A DNA stretch of 64,000 bases, taken from assembly GCA_016719565.1 (NCBI GenBank), contig JADJYU010000005.1:1-64000 (forward strand). The letters run 5' to 3'. Below, piece after piece: positions 1-10,446 of this stretch. The translations under genes and the position numbers were made by a program. Under the pieces are notes generated by a model. It saw nothing but the letters and a program-made list of their open reading frames with translations. It was not told the origin of the DNA and did not search any database. Numbering within the stretch: position 1 is the first letter of the stretch; each line of letters begins with the position of its first letter. This stretch comes from Ignavibacteria bacterium (GTDB lineage Bacteria > Bacteroidota > Ignavibacteria > Tepidaquicellales > Tepidaquicellaceae).

Positions 1-98
1 TCATTGTAAAAATTATTAATAAACATATCTTTGTTCACAATTTTTAACAAAATTAGACAAAACTCAGTCAGAGCATTCGGTTTTGACATGTGCTATTT

Positions 99-665
99 AT
101 GACCGGAAAAATATAATTCCCCTACGATCTGACAATCTCAAAAAAGGACAGAAATAAATTACTGGAAACAGGTCATTCGTGATCTGGTTTACCGGACCTT
201 TCAGGGTCAGGTAAATCCACACTGGCGAATGAAACGGAAAAGATCCTGAATAAAAAGGGTATCTGACCTATATACTTGACGGTGATAATATCAGGGGAGG
301 ATTGAACAGCAAACTCACTTTCAGCGAAGAGGACAGAAAGGAAAATATCAGAAGGATCGGCGAAGTGGCGAAGCTGATGGTAGACGCGGGTATAGTTGTT
401 ATTACGGCATTTATTTCCCCGTTCAGAGAAGACAGGGATAGAGTAAGAAATTTGCTCGGCGAAGATGAATTCATAGAAGTTTATCTGAATACTCCGGTTG
501 AGAAATGTGAAGAGAGAGATGTAAAGGGATTATAAAAAGCCAGAGAGGGAGAGATAAAGGATTTTACGGGAATTAATTCACCTTTATGAGATCCCCGGAA
601 ATCCGGAGATTATTATCGAAATACCTGAAAATTCTGCAGAAGAATCAGAATATTTTATTAAATAA
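99..665 (+). pseudogene. cysC: adenylylsulfate (APS) kinase, frameshifted
   Basis: Pieced together across frames, this encodes an APS kinase, which phosphorylates APS to PAPS, the universal sulfate donor. The start ATG at 99 opens MTGKN; after small slips the reading continues through the P-loop (LSGSGKST), LDGDNIRGGLN and FSEEDRKENIRRIGEV, then FISPFREDR and CEERDVKGLYKKAREGEIKDF, and ends at the TAA at 663. These are the standard CysC landmarks in order, at about the usual length of 190-200 residues. At least six single-base slips are needed, several in A runs. Spacing and codon content are otherwise preserved, so the gene is either very recently broken or the consensus is faulty. cysD follows 30 bp downstream, which fits a PAPS operon. 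Confidence 0.85.
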
Positions 666-695
666 AATAGAACCAATTTTAAAAAAAGAATAGTA

Positions 696-1596
696 TTGGA
701 AAATTATAATTTAAGTTATTTAAGAGAGCTCGAAGCGGAATCCATTTTATAATACGGGAAGTTGCAGCTCAGTTTGAAAAACCGGCGCTTCTCTTTTCCG
801 GCGGTAAAGATTCAATACTGCTTGCGCATTTATCACGTAGCTTTTCATCCTGCGAAAATCCCATTCCCTCTTATTCATATCGATACAGGTCATAACTTCC
901 CCGGAAACACTGACTTACAGGGATGATCTTATTAAATCTCTCGGAGTAAAATTAATAGTCGGTTCAGTTCAGGACAGTATAGATCAGGGAAAAGTAAAAG
1001 AGGAAAAAGGATTCGACGCGAGCAGAAATATGCTTCAGACAGTTACGCTTCTTGACACGCTTGAGGAATATAAAATAGACGCTGCAATGGGCGGCGCACG
1101 AAGGGATGAAGAGAAAGCAAGAGCTAAGGAAAGATTTTTTTCGCACAGGATGAATTCGGGCAGTGGGATCCGAAAAATCAAAGACGGAACTGTGGAATAT
1201 TTTCAACGGAAAGAAAAATCCCGGCGAACATTTCAGAGTGTTCCCTATCAGCAACTGGACTGAGATGGACGTTTGGAATTACATTCATATGGAAAAGATT
1301 GACATGCCTGTAATTTATTTCACTCATAAAAGACTCTGTATCAGAAGAAACGGTACGCTCCTTGCGCATTCGGATTTTCTTAATATCCGCGAATCGGAAA
1401 AACCGGAAATGCTTCAGGTGAGATTCAGAACCATCGGTGATATGACCTGCACAGGCGCTGTAATGTCGGAAGCAAATTCTCTTGAGGATATTATAAAGGA
1501 AGTTTCTATTTCAAGACAGACGGAAAGAGGCACAAGAGCTGACGATAAAGATCTGAATCTGCTATGGAAGACCGGAAGAAAGAAGGATACTTTTAA
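696..1596 (+). pseudogene. cysD: sulfate adenylyltransferase subunit 2, frameshifted
   Basis: CysD is the PP-loop ATP pyrophosphatase subunit of ATP sulfurylase, which makes APS from ATP and sulfate together with the GTPase CysN. Visible in order: a TTG-started N-terminus (LSYLRELEAESI), the PP-loop LLFSGGKDSI, HIDTGHNFPET, VKLIVGSVQDSIDQGK, AAMGGARRDEEKARAKER and FFSHRD, then FPISNWTEMDVWNYI and the C-terminal RGTRADDKDSES..RKKEGYF. About 300 residues, the usual size. At least four 1-bp slips interrupt the frame, so the longest uninterrupted part is only the C-terminal half. No ATG is in frame at the start; TTG at 696 was chosen because it begins the conserved N-terminus. It lies between cysC and the inserted GxxExxY element. 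Confidence 0.85.
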
Positions 1597-1674
1597 ATTA
1601 GGAATTAGTCAGTCACAAGTCAAAATCTACTCAAAATGGTAAGATTTTTAGTTTTTCAGGATCAGAAAGAAAAC

Positions 1675-2183
1675 TTACCACAGAGACTCAGAGACACAGA
1701 GAATTTTAAGAATGAATTTATTATTTTGTTAAGTTTTATTAACAATTAAAAATGTAATTATGGATAATGAGAGATTGAATGAGTTAAGTGGGAAAATACT
1801 TAGATGCAGCAATTGAAGTGCATAGAATATTAGGTCCAGGTTTACTGGAAATAGTATATGAAATTTGTTTATGTAAAGAATTAGCTTTAAGGAACATAGC
1901 ATTTAAAAGGCAAGTCTTAATTCCAATTATTTATAAAGAGTGTTCATTAAACTATGATTTAAAGTTAGACATTTTAGTCGAAGATCTAATTGTTGTTGAA
2001 TTAAAATCTGTTGAAATTATGCATCCTGTTTTCAAAGCACAACTATTGAGTCATCTTAAACTAACAAATAAAAAATTAGGACTTTTAATAAATTTCAATG
2101 TTCCCAAGTTGATTGAGGGATTCAAAAGAATTATAAATTAAAAAGCAATAAGTTTTTTCTGTGGCTCTGTGTCTCTGTGGTAA
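1675..2183. repeat. inverted-repeat-bounded unit around the GxxExxY gene
   Basis: A 26-bp sequence at 1675-1700 (begins TTACCACAGAGAC) is matched in inverted orientation at 2158-2183 (ends GTCTCTGTGGTAA) with about two mismatches. The pair encloses only the GxxExxY gene and sits between cysD and cysN, two genes that are normally adjacent. From memory, runs of this ACCACAGAGACACAGAG type often flank GxxExxY genes in many phyla. The reading as a small mobile or dispersed unit is an inference; no target-site duplication was identified. Confidence 0.6.
1760..2141 (+). CDS. GxxExxY protein (PD-(D/E)XK-like fold)
   Basis: A small protein of about 125 residues with the defining motif GPGLLEIVYE, followed by LALRNIAFKRQ and YDLKLDILVEDLIVVELKSVE, where the D..V..ELK pattern resembles a PD-(D/E)XK nuclease core (GxxExxY family, PF13366-like). 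Biochemical function is not established for the family. The ATG at 1760 starts MDNERLNELSGK, typical of family N-termini, but a 1-bp slip near 1797 separates it from the rest; without repair the frame opens only at GTG 1788. It is bracketed by inverted repeats and splits the cysD-cysN pair, so it looks inserted rather than part of sulfate metabolism. Confidence 0.75.
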
Positions 2184-2324
2184 ACCTTGGTTAAAAAGTT
2201 TAATGGTGAATCCTTTTTGGTTCTGGCTATGCCATTATATGAATTAGGAATTACGAGTTAAATGCTACAAGTTACAAATATTAAATTTAGTTAAATTTAT
2301 AAATAAGTTTTCATATAATATATA

Positions 2325-3582
2325 ATGATAAATTATAAAAATAATGAACTGCTGAGATTTACTACTGCCGGCAGCGTAGATGACGGGAAGAGTACACTGA
2401 TCGGAAGAATGCTTTATGATTCGAAATCTATTTTCGAGGATCAGCTGGAAGCGGTAAAGAAATCAAGCGAATACAAAGGTCTTGATTATGTTGACTTGTC
2501 GCTTCTGACGGACGGACTAAAAGCTGAAAGAGAACAGAGCATAACTATAGATGTTGCATACAGATATTTTCAACTCCCAAGAGAAAATTCATAATCGCCG
2601 ATACGCCGGGGCATATTCAGTATACAAGGAACATGGTAACAGGAGCATCCACTGCAAATCTCGCAGTGATACTTGTGGATGCAAGGCACGGTATAGTCGA
2701 ACAGACCTGCAGACATTCACTCATTGCGTCATTACTTAAGATCAGTCACATAGTTTTATGCATCAACAAAATGGATCTGGTCGGTTACAGTAAAGATGTT
2801 TATGAAAAGATAGTTGAAGACTATAAAAAATTTGCAACAAAACTGAAGTCAGGGATATTCAGTTCATTCCAATAAGCGCACTGATGGGAGATAATGTAGT
2901 AGACAGATCGGGAAATATGGACTGGTATGAAGGATCGACGTTATTGTATCTTTTAGAAAACGTTCACATTGCAAGCGACAACAATCACATTGACTGCCGT
3001 TTCCCGGTGCAGTTTGTGATAAGACCGCAGTCAGATCTGAATCATGATTACCGCGGATATGCGGGTCGAGTTGCAAGCGGGGTGTTTAAACCGGGTGATG
3101 AAGTTTCAGTACTGCCGTCCGGATTTACTTCAAAGATAAAATCGATAGATACATTCGAAGGTCCGGTCTCCGAAGCGTTTCCCCCGATGTCAGTTACACT
3201 CCGCCTTGAAGATGAAATTGATATAAGCCGCGGGGATATGATAGTGAGAGTTCATAATCAGCCGGAATCAGGGCAGGACATTGATCTAATAATCTGCTGG
3301 CTCAGTAACCATTCAATGAATCCGTCTGCAAAATATCTTCTTATGCATACTACAAAGGAAGTAAAAGCCATCATAAAGGAAATAAATTATAAATTCGATA
3401 TAAACACACTGCACCGTATCGAGGATGATAAGGAAATAAAAATGAATGATATTGCGCGGATAAAACTCCGCACTACGCAGCCGTTATTTTATGACAGTTA
3501 TAAAAAAAACAGGAATACAGGAAGTCTTATACTCATTGATGAAGCAACAAAAGTTACTGTGGCTGCGGGAATGATAATCTGA
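2325..3582 (+). pseudogene. cysN: sulfate adenylyltransferase subunit 1 (GTPase), frameshifted
   Basis: CysN is the EF-Tu-like GTPase that drives APS synthesis by CysD. Seen in order: LLRFTTAGSVDDGKSTLIGR (G1/P-loop), EREQSITIDVAYRYF (switch I), IADTPGHIQYTRNMVTGAS (G3, DTPGH), INKMDLV (G4, NKxD), IPISALMGDNV (G5, SAL), then beta-barrel domains 2 and 3 ending VTVAAGMII. The total of about 418 residues is normal for stand-alone CysN. No CysC domain is fused at the C-terminus, which agrees with the separate cysC upstream. Two slips (near 2577 and 2855) break it into three open pieces. The start ATG at 2325 gives the expected short N-terminus before the P-loop. Confidence 0.88.
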
Positions 3583-3608
3583 ACTTTTTTAAAATTTAAA
3601 TATCTCAA

Positions 3609-5759
3609 TTGCTCGCAAATAAATCTCCGAGGGGAATCAATCCTGAAACTTTTAATAGTTTCATATATTCAAAAAATTCACACTTCAAATATTTTCAGGA
3701 AAACGGAATAGATACAGCTGTTTTCGGTAAAACAATAGAACCTGAAGAGAGTGATGCGAGAATTTACCAGAATTTACTTGTGTTTGCATATGTAACACAA
3801 AATCTGAAACCCGGATCAGTCATACTTGAAATTGGTAATTCAGAAAGTCCTGTATTCAAAGCTCTTTCATTAAAAGGTTATGAATGCAGATTATTAAATT
3901 TCAAGATTAAAGATCTTGACGCTGATATTAATGACAGCAAATCAGCAGAAATAGAGTGGATACTAAAAACGATAAAAACAGATCATCAATGAACAGAATT
4001 CAACTGCCGCGGATTTCATATTTTCCGGATCTGAATTTGATAATATTCCCGAGACACCGGAATTGTTTGAAGAAGTTTTTTAAAACTGAGGAATTCTGTT
4101 AAGCCGATGGCATACAGTCTTATATGTTTTGTCGGATCTGCTAACAGGGATAATCAAATCTGGAATAATAAATTTTTAAACTATCTTTCCGGAAAAATTT
4201 CAATTTCAATATTACAGATCAAAACAGTTTAATTGTAAAAGATAAAGATCTTTTTTTTCTTTCAGAATCTTATTTTGAGAAGCACTGGAAACTTTCAGAA
4301 GAGATGAAATATGAAGCTCTCGGAAAGATGTATTCTGTTTCTTTACTGCAAAAGTTTAACAATCCTTTTCTGTTCAATTACTTTCAGGACTTCACATATT
4401 CAAAGAAATCTCATTTCGATCTGTTTGAACAGTCCGGATATACTAAAGAAGTGTATGGGAATGAATTAGATGAAAAGACCGTAACATGCAAAATTACAGG
4501 GAACTGCTTGCTTACAGTCTTATCAGTAACAATTTTGAACCAAATTCCAGAATACTTGCGATAGGTGAAATTTCCGAAAGTTTAAAAAACGCTCTGGCGC
4601 TGAAACATGAGATATATAAATTAATAAATCCCGAAATTCTTTCAGCAAAACAATTGTAAGCTCAGATGCATCGAAAGCTGAAATACTTGATGAATAATAC
4701 ACGTTTAGGTTTCTTTCCGTTAAAATATTTTGATTTTATCTTTACGGTATCTGAATTCAACAAACTTGAAGACGATCTTTTTATATTCACAAAAATCGTT
4801 ACAAACATCAGGACATTAAAGAAGGATTTCGGATATGTGCTGCTGAGTTTCTGTAATATTTTTTTTAGCGGTGTAGCTTACAAAAACAGTTTTATTTATT
4901 TCTTATTTAATTATGTTCAAAAGATAAATAAATTTGACAGACACTATTTACTTCTAAAGGATGAAAATTTATTTTCACTAAATAAAAAAGATTATAATCT
5001 CAGCAGTAAGCATACATCAGTTCCCGTTACAATGATCGGTTACAGTATTCTCTGGAGGACAATTCCTGAGTTACCTATAATTTCTGAGATAAGACCGGGT
5101 GATTCTCTAAAGAAGAGACCTGCATATATTTTTCATCACATTATGAAATGCGGAGGCACATCAGTCGGATTAAGCTTATATAATTGGTTTAAAATAATAT
5201 TTGACCACACAGATGATCCGAACGGAATTTACAGAAATATTAACGAGTATGTGAATTATAAGATCAATCTTGAAAATGTATACAGCGACTGCTGCATTGT
5301 AGCGCATTTCCAGTTTAGCGGATTTCTCCTTCCCCAAAGATATCCTGAAGCGATTCAGAGAAATAAGGAATTCAGAGTATTTACTTTTATAAGGGATCCG
5401 TTAGAGCTGATGATCTCGCTTTACTATTACGGTAAAGCAGTATCACAACTACTCTGGAAAAATACTTAGACGGGCATAAAAATTATCTCGCGGATTTTTT
5501 TCCCTGTAATGAGGAAAATTACAAAGAAGTGATTGACAGGTATTATTTTATCGGGATAGTTGAAAAGATGCAGGAGTCTTTTGATAAACTTGCTGAAATG
5601 ACGGGTAAAGAAAAGGTAACGCTTCCGTTTGTTAATAAATCTGAAAAGGATATTCAGGTGAAGAATCTTTCGCAGGAATTCATAGATAGTTTTAAAAAGA
5701 CAAATGAGCTGGATTATAAAATATATAACTATTGTTTAGAAAAATTTTCAAAGTTATAA
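3609..5759 (+). pseudogene. two methyltransferase-like modules fused to a sulfotransferase, frameshifted
   Basis: Frame-corrected, this is one polypeptide of roughly 710 residues with three parts. Module 1 (3609 to about 4300) and module 2 (about 4300-5060) share FxxFxYSKxSHFxxFxxxG, an YQNLLVFAYV/YRELLAYSLI helix, an ILEIG/ILAIG glycine turn resembling SAM motif I, a DFIFxxSEF strand and a DLFxL tail. The junction between the modules is read in one open frame, and a single open frame (4666-5469) runs from module 2 into the third part. That part is a sulfotransferase: a PAPS 5'-phosphosulfate loop (IFHHIMKCGGTSVG) and a 3'-phosphate loop (FTFIRDPLELMISLYYY). Position directly after cysC-cysD-cysN, the PAPS source, strongly supports a sulfo-transfer role. 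The acceptor is unknown. Several single-base slips occur (near 3990, 4080, 4500, 4660, 5460). It starts at TTG 3609; no better start is visible. Confidence 0.7.
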
Positions 5760-5810
5760 TCCGGGTTAATCCAATTTTTATTTTCTGAATTATTATCAGA
5801 ATGTACTAAA

Positions 5811-6497
5811 TTACACTTTCGTGCCAAAAGCTGCAACGTTAACCATAAACTTCCCGAGTTTCTCATCTGTTTTTTTATCAATTTTATAGAGCATCGGATT
5901 CAAAGCGGGAATCAAAAACGGGAAAAGATGAATTCCTTTGAACTTTATGATCCGGATACTATTTCGTTCCATAAAATTTTTTAAATCATTATAATGAACC
6001 CAGTTTTCAAATCCCTGATAATCTCTTAACTTTAGCGCTTCAGCGATCTTAACTGAAAAAAACCAGAATGTCCTGTTTGGTACTGTAATGCAGATCTTTC
6101 CTCCGGGTTTTAAAACTCTAATTAATTCTTTAACTGCAGCAAGAGGATCGGGAGTATGTTCTATTACATCAGATGAAATAACATAATCAAATGTATTGTC
6201 TTCAAACGGCAGATCCAATAAAGAACCTTCAATGCCTGTTGCAGAAGGATTTTTCTTGATTGTAAGTTCCACTAATTTCGGAGCTATATCGAGTGAAGTA
6301 ACTTTAGCTCCCCGTTCTATCGCCTTTTTTGTAAACAATCCCGTACCGCAACCGCCATCAAGTAAAGTTTTATTTTTTAAATCTTCACTTCCTAAAAAAT
6401 CATCAAATATTACTTCGATTCTTCTGTTAGTATCATACATATTCATGATCGAATCAAAATCATCAGCAATTGTATCGTAGAATTTTTCTTTATCCAT
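5811..6497 (-). CDS. class I SAM-dependent methyltransferase
   Basis: About 228 residues from the ATG at 6497 (MDKEKFYDTIADDFD). It shows a Methyltransf_11-type fold: motif I LLDGGCGTGLF, post-I VTSLDIAP, motif II region FDYVISSDVIEHT and LIRVLKPGGKICITVPN. The pattern resembles UbiG-like and sugar or lipid methyltransferases in glycan clusters; the substrate cannot be read from sequence. The frame stays open upstream into the tail of the GtrB-like glycosyltransferase, so the two genes overlap or are fused depending on how a nearby frameshift is resolved. It is convergent with the sulfotransferase gene, 51 bp apart, with no obvious terminator between. Confidence 0.8.
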   Translation of the reverse strand: MDKEKFYDTIADDFDSIMNMYDTNRRIEVIFDDFLGSEDLKNKTLLDGGCGTGLFTKKAIERGAKVTSLDIAPKLVELTIKKNPSATGIEGSLLDLPFEDNTFDYVISSDVIEHTPDPLAAVKELIRVLKPGGKICITVPNRTFWFFSVKIAEALKLRDYQGFENWVHYNDLKNFMERNSIRIIKFKGIHLFPFLIPALNPMLYKIDKKTDEKLGKFMVNVAAFGTKV

Positions 6498-6500
6498 TTT

Positions 6501-7434
6501 ATACATTTGTTTTTTAATTAAAAAATAAGGTCTTTTCTTACTCTGTATATATAATTTACCGATATACTCTCCGACTATTCCTATCAGTATCATATTAATA
6601 CCTCCTAAAAAGGATACTTACCAGTACTGACGCCCAGCCCTGGAGTGTTTCATCTGTAAATAAAGCCATTCCTACAGCATACAAACCATAAATTGCAGAT
6701 AAAAATGATATTGTGAATCCCATGAGTATCGCTAATTTTAAAGGTCTTATTGAAAACGAAGTTCTGCCTTCGATTGCAAAATTAATCATTTTCGATAATG
6801 AATATTTCGTAGTACCGGAATGTCTCTTATGTGGAATATATTCTATAAATGTCTGCTTGTATCCGATCCAGCTGATTAGACCTCGGTAAAATAAATGATA
6901 TTCAGTAATATCATCTACCAGAACGCGAACTATTTTTTTATCAAGCAGCCGAAAGTCTGCAGCCCCCTGCTTTATCTCAATATCGGATAAATTATTTATT
7001 AAATTGTAAAATATGGAAGCTGTAACTTTTTTAAATTTAGATACATTTTCTACATCTTTTCTTACCGTATAAACAATTTCATAGCCTTCGCTCCATTTAT
7101 CTATCAGAGACTGTAATAACTCAGGGGGGTGTTGTAGATCTCCGTCCATGCTTATTACACAATCCCCTGTTGAATATTCTAAACCTGCACGTAATGCATT
7201 TTGATGACCGAAGTTTCTTGAAAAGGAAACAAATTTTACATTTGCATCTTTTTTTGATAGATCTTCAAGAATATTTAAAGTATTATCATTACTGTTATCA
7301 TCGACAAATATAAATTCAACCTCTTTATCGGGGATTGATTCTTTAATTTTTTGATATAATATGATGACATTTCCCTCTTCATTATAACATGGTATTACAA
7401 TGCTTATCTTTGATCTGTTGAAATTATCAGACAT
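6501..7434 (-). CDS. GtrB/DPM1-like polyprenyl-phosphate glycosyltransferase (GT2), 1-bp frameshift
   Basis: Membrane-bound GT2 of the kind that moves a sugar from a nucleotide donor to polyprenyl phosphate. The N-terminal GT-A domain has ISIVIPCYNEEGNV, FVDDNSNDNT, SFSRNFGHQNALRAGL and MDGDLQHPPEL (the DxD-type site). Two hydrophobic segments follow (LAILMGFTISFLSAIYGLY and ASVLVSILF...MILIGIVGEYIG), then the basic tail YIQSKKRPYFLIKK, all standard for GtrB. The frame breaks at a T run near 6595, just before the second membrane helix. Adding one base gives the expected LFLGGINMILIGIVGEYIG. Starts at ATG 7434, upstream of the methyltransferase and probably cotranscribed with it. Confidence 0.85.
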
Positions 7435-7873
7435 TTTGTTTATGAATTTTTATTACTTTCAGTGTTTGAAGCTATGAAGTTTATCCAATTTAAAATATAT
7501 GAATTATGCATTTTAAATACACTTCACTTCTTCACACCATTGTTACAGTTAAGGACTTAATATTACATTTATGATATAATATTTTATTAATTAAAATAGA
7601 CATGTGTTATTAAGTTTTTTAATTGAATAAGAGTTTATTTTTTGATTTTTACACATTCTAATTTACAAAAATTTTAAATAAAAAATTCACCATAAGACAA
7701 TTCAAGAATTTAAGCATTTTTCATTTTACAAATATTTAGGATTTTGATTAGCATTTACTTAAAATGTTGCCGAATAATTGCTTTAACATAACAAATTAAA
7801 ATCTGCAAACGATAGAAGTTGAATTAAATTTTAAATATTTTTAAACCTGATGTAATAGTTTATCTAACATGAA
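7435..7873. other. AT-rich divergent intergenic region
   Basis: 439 bp between the minus-strand GtrB-like gene and the plus-strand membrane protein. It is very AT-rich and must contain both promoters. I see no conserved small gene, RNA or strong hairpin in it. Confidence 0.5.
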
Positions 7874-9459
7874 ATGAACTATAAAAAAATCTTAACGAAT
7901 AATATTTTCATTTTTATATCCTTTCTTCTTATATTTTATTCAATTTTCCGATATTCGGAATCTTTTAATAAAGGTTATAATGTAGTTGAGGACTGGGCTA
8001 TAATTAAAACAGATCAATCTTTAGATACTAATTCATTTGTTACTGTATATGAAGATATGATGAAAATTGAATGGTATGGATATAAAAGAATAAGACCAAT
8101 GTGGGCTCTTTATTTTGTAACATCAGTAAAATTATTTGGATTTGATTTATTACTTCTGAATATTTATATAGCATTTCTTTGTATCTGTACCTCTTTTCTT
8201 CTTTATAGATTCTGTAAAAATATTGGTTTTACTACACTGCAGTCCTATCTCTTTGCTCTACTAACGTTAATTGGACCTGCTACAGTGATGTATGCACGTC
8301 CCCGGATGCTGAAATCATTGGGATGTTAGTTTTATCGATTTCTCTGTTTTTTTTATCCAAAAGTATATATTCTCCTAATCATCAAAATTTATACAAGATC
8401 TGCTTTGTTATATCTTTTATTATTGCCTCAATGTCCAAGGAAAGTTTTTTAATTTTAACTCCCGCAATTTTATATTTGTATTTATGGATTTATAGCTTAA
8501 AAAACAATACTGGAATTATTAAGTCACTTAAGAACAATTTTTTCACAGTTTTTATATCTTCAATAGTTTCATTATTTATTTTAAAAATAATAATCGATTT
8601 AGTTGGGGTTAACCAAAACCATTCTTATTCCGGTGTTAATTTTAAACTATTTTCCACCAAAACAATAATAGATTTTTTAGAAACCGTTATAAATACCGAT
8701 ATGTTTTTGATTTTTCTTCTAGGGTTATTCATTTTTTTTGAAAATGAGATTCATAAGAACAAATTATCATCTGATTATATCAAAAAACATTTAAAAAATC
8801 TATATGCATTAATTGGTCTTTCAATACTAATAATAGTTCCTCAATATATACTCTATTACAAAACCGGCTTTGTTGACAGATATCACTTACCTTATTTAAT
8901 TGGTTACTCATTTTTGTTGATTTATGTATTAAAAATAATATTTGAAAGTATTACAATCTCCAAATTTACTAAATACTTATATTTAATAACTATTATTGTA
9001 TATTTATCACTAACAATTGTTACAAAAACTATTCCAACAATTTCTACTTTTTCAAAATATTGTAATGCAACTGTTGAAGTTGTAAATTCTATAAAAAATA
9101 ATGAAAATGAGGATTTATTGATAGTTTTAGATCCTGCTCAAGCTGCCAGCATAGTAAATTCTCTGAAAACATATATGGATTATTTAAAAATAAATAAGGA
9201 TTATAAATACGAATTCGTTAAAAGTGAAAAAATAAATAAATTTTTTTCTGATACAACTTTTTATAATAAAACATATAAATATGCGGTTCAACTATTTGGA
9301 AATAAATTGTTTAATTCCGAAAAAGAAAGTTCGAAAATAGATATGATATTAATATTTTCTGGTTTAAATAAACCTTTTATTGAAAAAAATAAAAGTTGGT
9401 TTAAAGAATCAGACTTTAAAAAGAAACAAACAATTACATATACTCTTTATTACAAGTAA
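7874..9459 (+). CDS. polytopic membrane protein, GT-C glycosyltransferase-like, 1-bp frameshift
   Basis: About 528 residues when one base is restored near 8302, joining ...TLIGPATVMYARP to DAEIIGMLVLSISLFF. It has about ten hydrophobic segments. An early lumenal-type loop (YNVVEDWAIIKTDQ), a DAEIIG loop and SMSKESFLILTPA after a helix pair recall GT-C enzymes, where acidic residues in the first loop and a K/E motif recur; the family match is by pattern only. A soluble C-terminal part of about 120 residues follows. Likely job (inference): membrane transfer of a polyprenyl-linked sugar, which fits the GtrB-like gene next door. Start ATG at 7874; strongly AT-rich codon use. Confidence 0.55.
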
Positions 9460-9642
9460 TTTATTGGATTTTGAATCAATATTTGAATTGCAATGGGTTA
9501 GTAAGAATTGAATTTGATTTACTTCAATTGATTAATTTGAAGATTGTATAGATCTAATATTATTAAAAACATGTGTATAAAAATAATAACTTTAATAAAT
9601 TTATAATAATAACTATATTAATAAAACAAACAGGAGAAAATA

Positions 9643-10355
9643 ATGCTCAAAAAAACACATTTAATAACAACGTTTATTGTTTTTTTATTTCTTACACTTT
9701 CATATTCCAATGTTTTTGCTTTATATTGGTATCAACATACTTCTATAAATAATGACAAAAGCGGTACTATTAAAATTTTCTATAAAACTGCAAATTCGGA
9801 ATTGAAAGAGGCATATATTGATAACTTTTTTCCATTCTCAGAAGAAAAAATCAAAGAAATATTTTCATCAGATAACAATATAATTCAAGATATTGCTATA
9901 AATAAAAAAAAACAGGATTCAACATTTGTTAATATTACAATATCTTTTAAAGACATAAATAAAATCAATACTGCATCTGCTTTTTCTAATGTAAAAATTA
10001 CTTGGTATAAAAATGCAGACAGTACAATATTTATATATAAAGCAGATAAAAATGATGTTATTCCTGATAATATTGATGCAAGCTGTACTTTTGAGTTACC
10101 TGCAAAAGAAATTGTAGGATCAAGCGGTACTAAAAAGGCGATAATATGTTTTCTCTTCCAATTAAATCATCAAATTTCAAGAACGGTTACACTATCTCTG
10201 CTGTATTCAAAAATTCAAGTGATAGTCCCAATAATGAAACTTCAACTGGAAAGGATGATAAAGGAACAGGAGAAGGCTGCGGATTATTTGGTATAGAAAT
10301 GCCTTTGATATTCGGTCTTGGAATGCTCTTAATTAAACGCAGATATAAAAAATAA
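9643..10355 (+). CDS. exported protein with Cys-Gly tripartite C-terminal tail, 1-bp frameshift
   Basis: Unrecognised family. It has an N-terminal signal peptide (hydrophobic TTFIVFLFLTLSYSNVFA), a beta-rich domain starting WYQHTSINNDKSGTIKIFY, a polar Asp/Ser/Thr/Gly linker, then CGLFGIEMPLIFGLGMLLIK followed by RRYKK at the very end. One missing base in an A run near 10135 splits the frame; the paralog at 11260 shows the intended joining. A signal peptide, mature domain, short Cys-containing motif, single hydrophobic segment and basic end make a tripartite sorting signal, reminiscent of Myxo-CTERM or Synerg-CTERM tails. An AGGAG ribosome site lies just before ATG 9643. A strong terminator follows at 10385. 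Confidence 0.7.
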
Positions 10356-10384
10356 GTAAGAATAATAAAAAATAAATTTACAAT

Positions 10385-10419
10385 GGGCAGATTATTTTAA
10401 TATAATCTGTCCTTTTTTT
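10385..10419 (+). terminator. intrinsic terminator
   Basis: The stem GGGCAGATTAT pairs with ATAATCTGTCC around a short loop and is followed by a run of seven T. It ends the exported-protein gene and isolates it from the FkbM gene 28 bp further on. Confidence 0.85.
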
Positions 10420-10446
10420 CTGAATTATATAAATTAGATTAATCTG

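Noticed and set aside
964..1254. Antisense 96-residue ORF over cysD
   Set aside because: It has no start context and mirrors a clear CysD coding region; a shadow frame.
6590..6602. Programmed frameshift in the GtrB-like gene
   Set aside because: The CTTTTT run before AGGAGG is suggestive, but many nearby genes have simple 1-bp slips in homopolymers, so a sequencing or decay indel is more likely.
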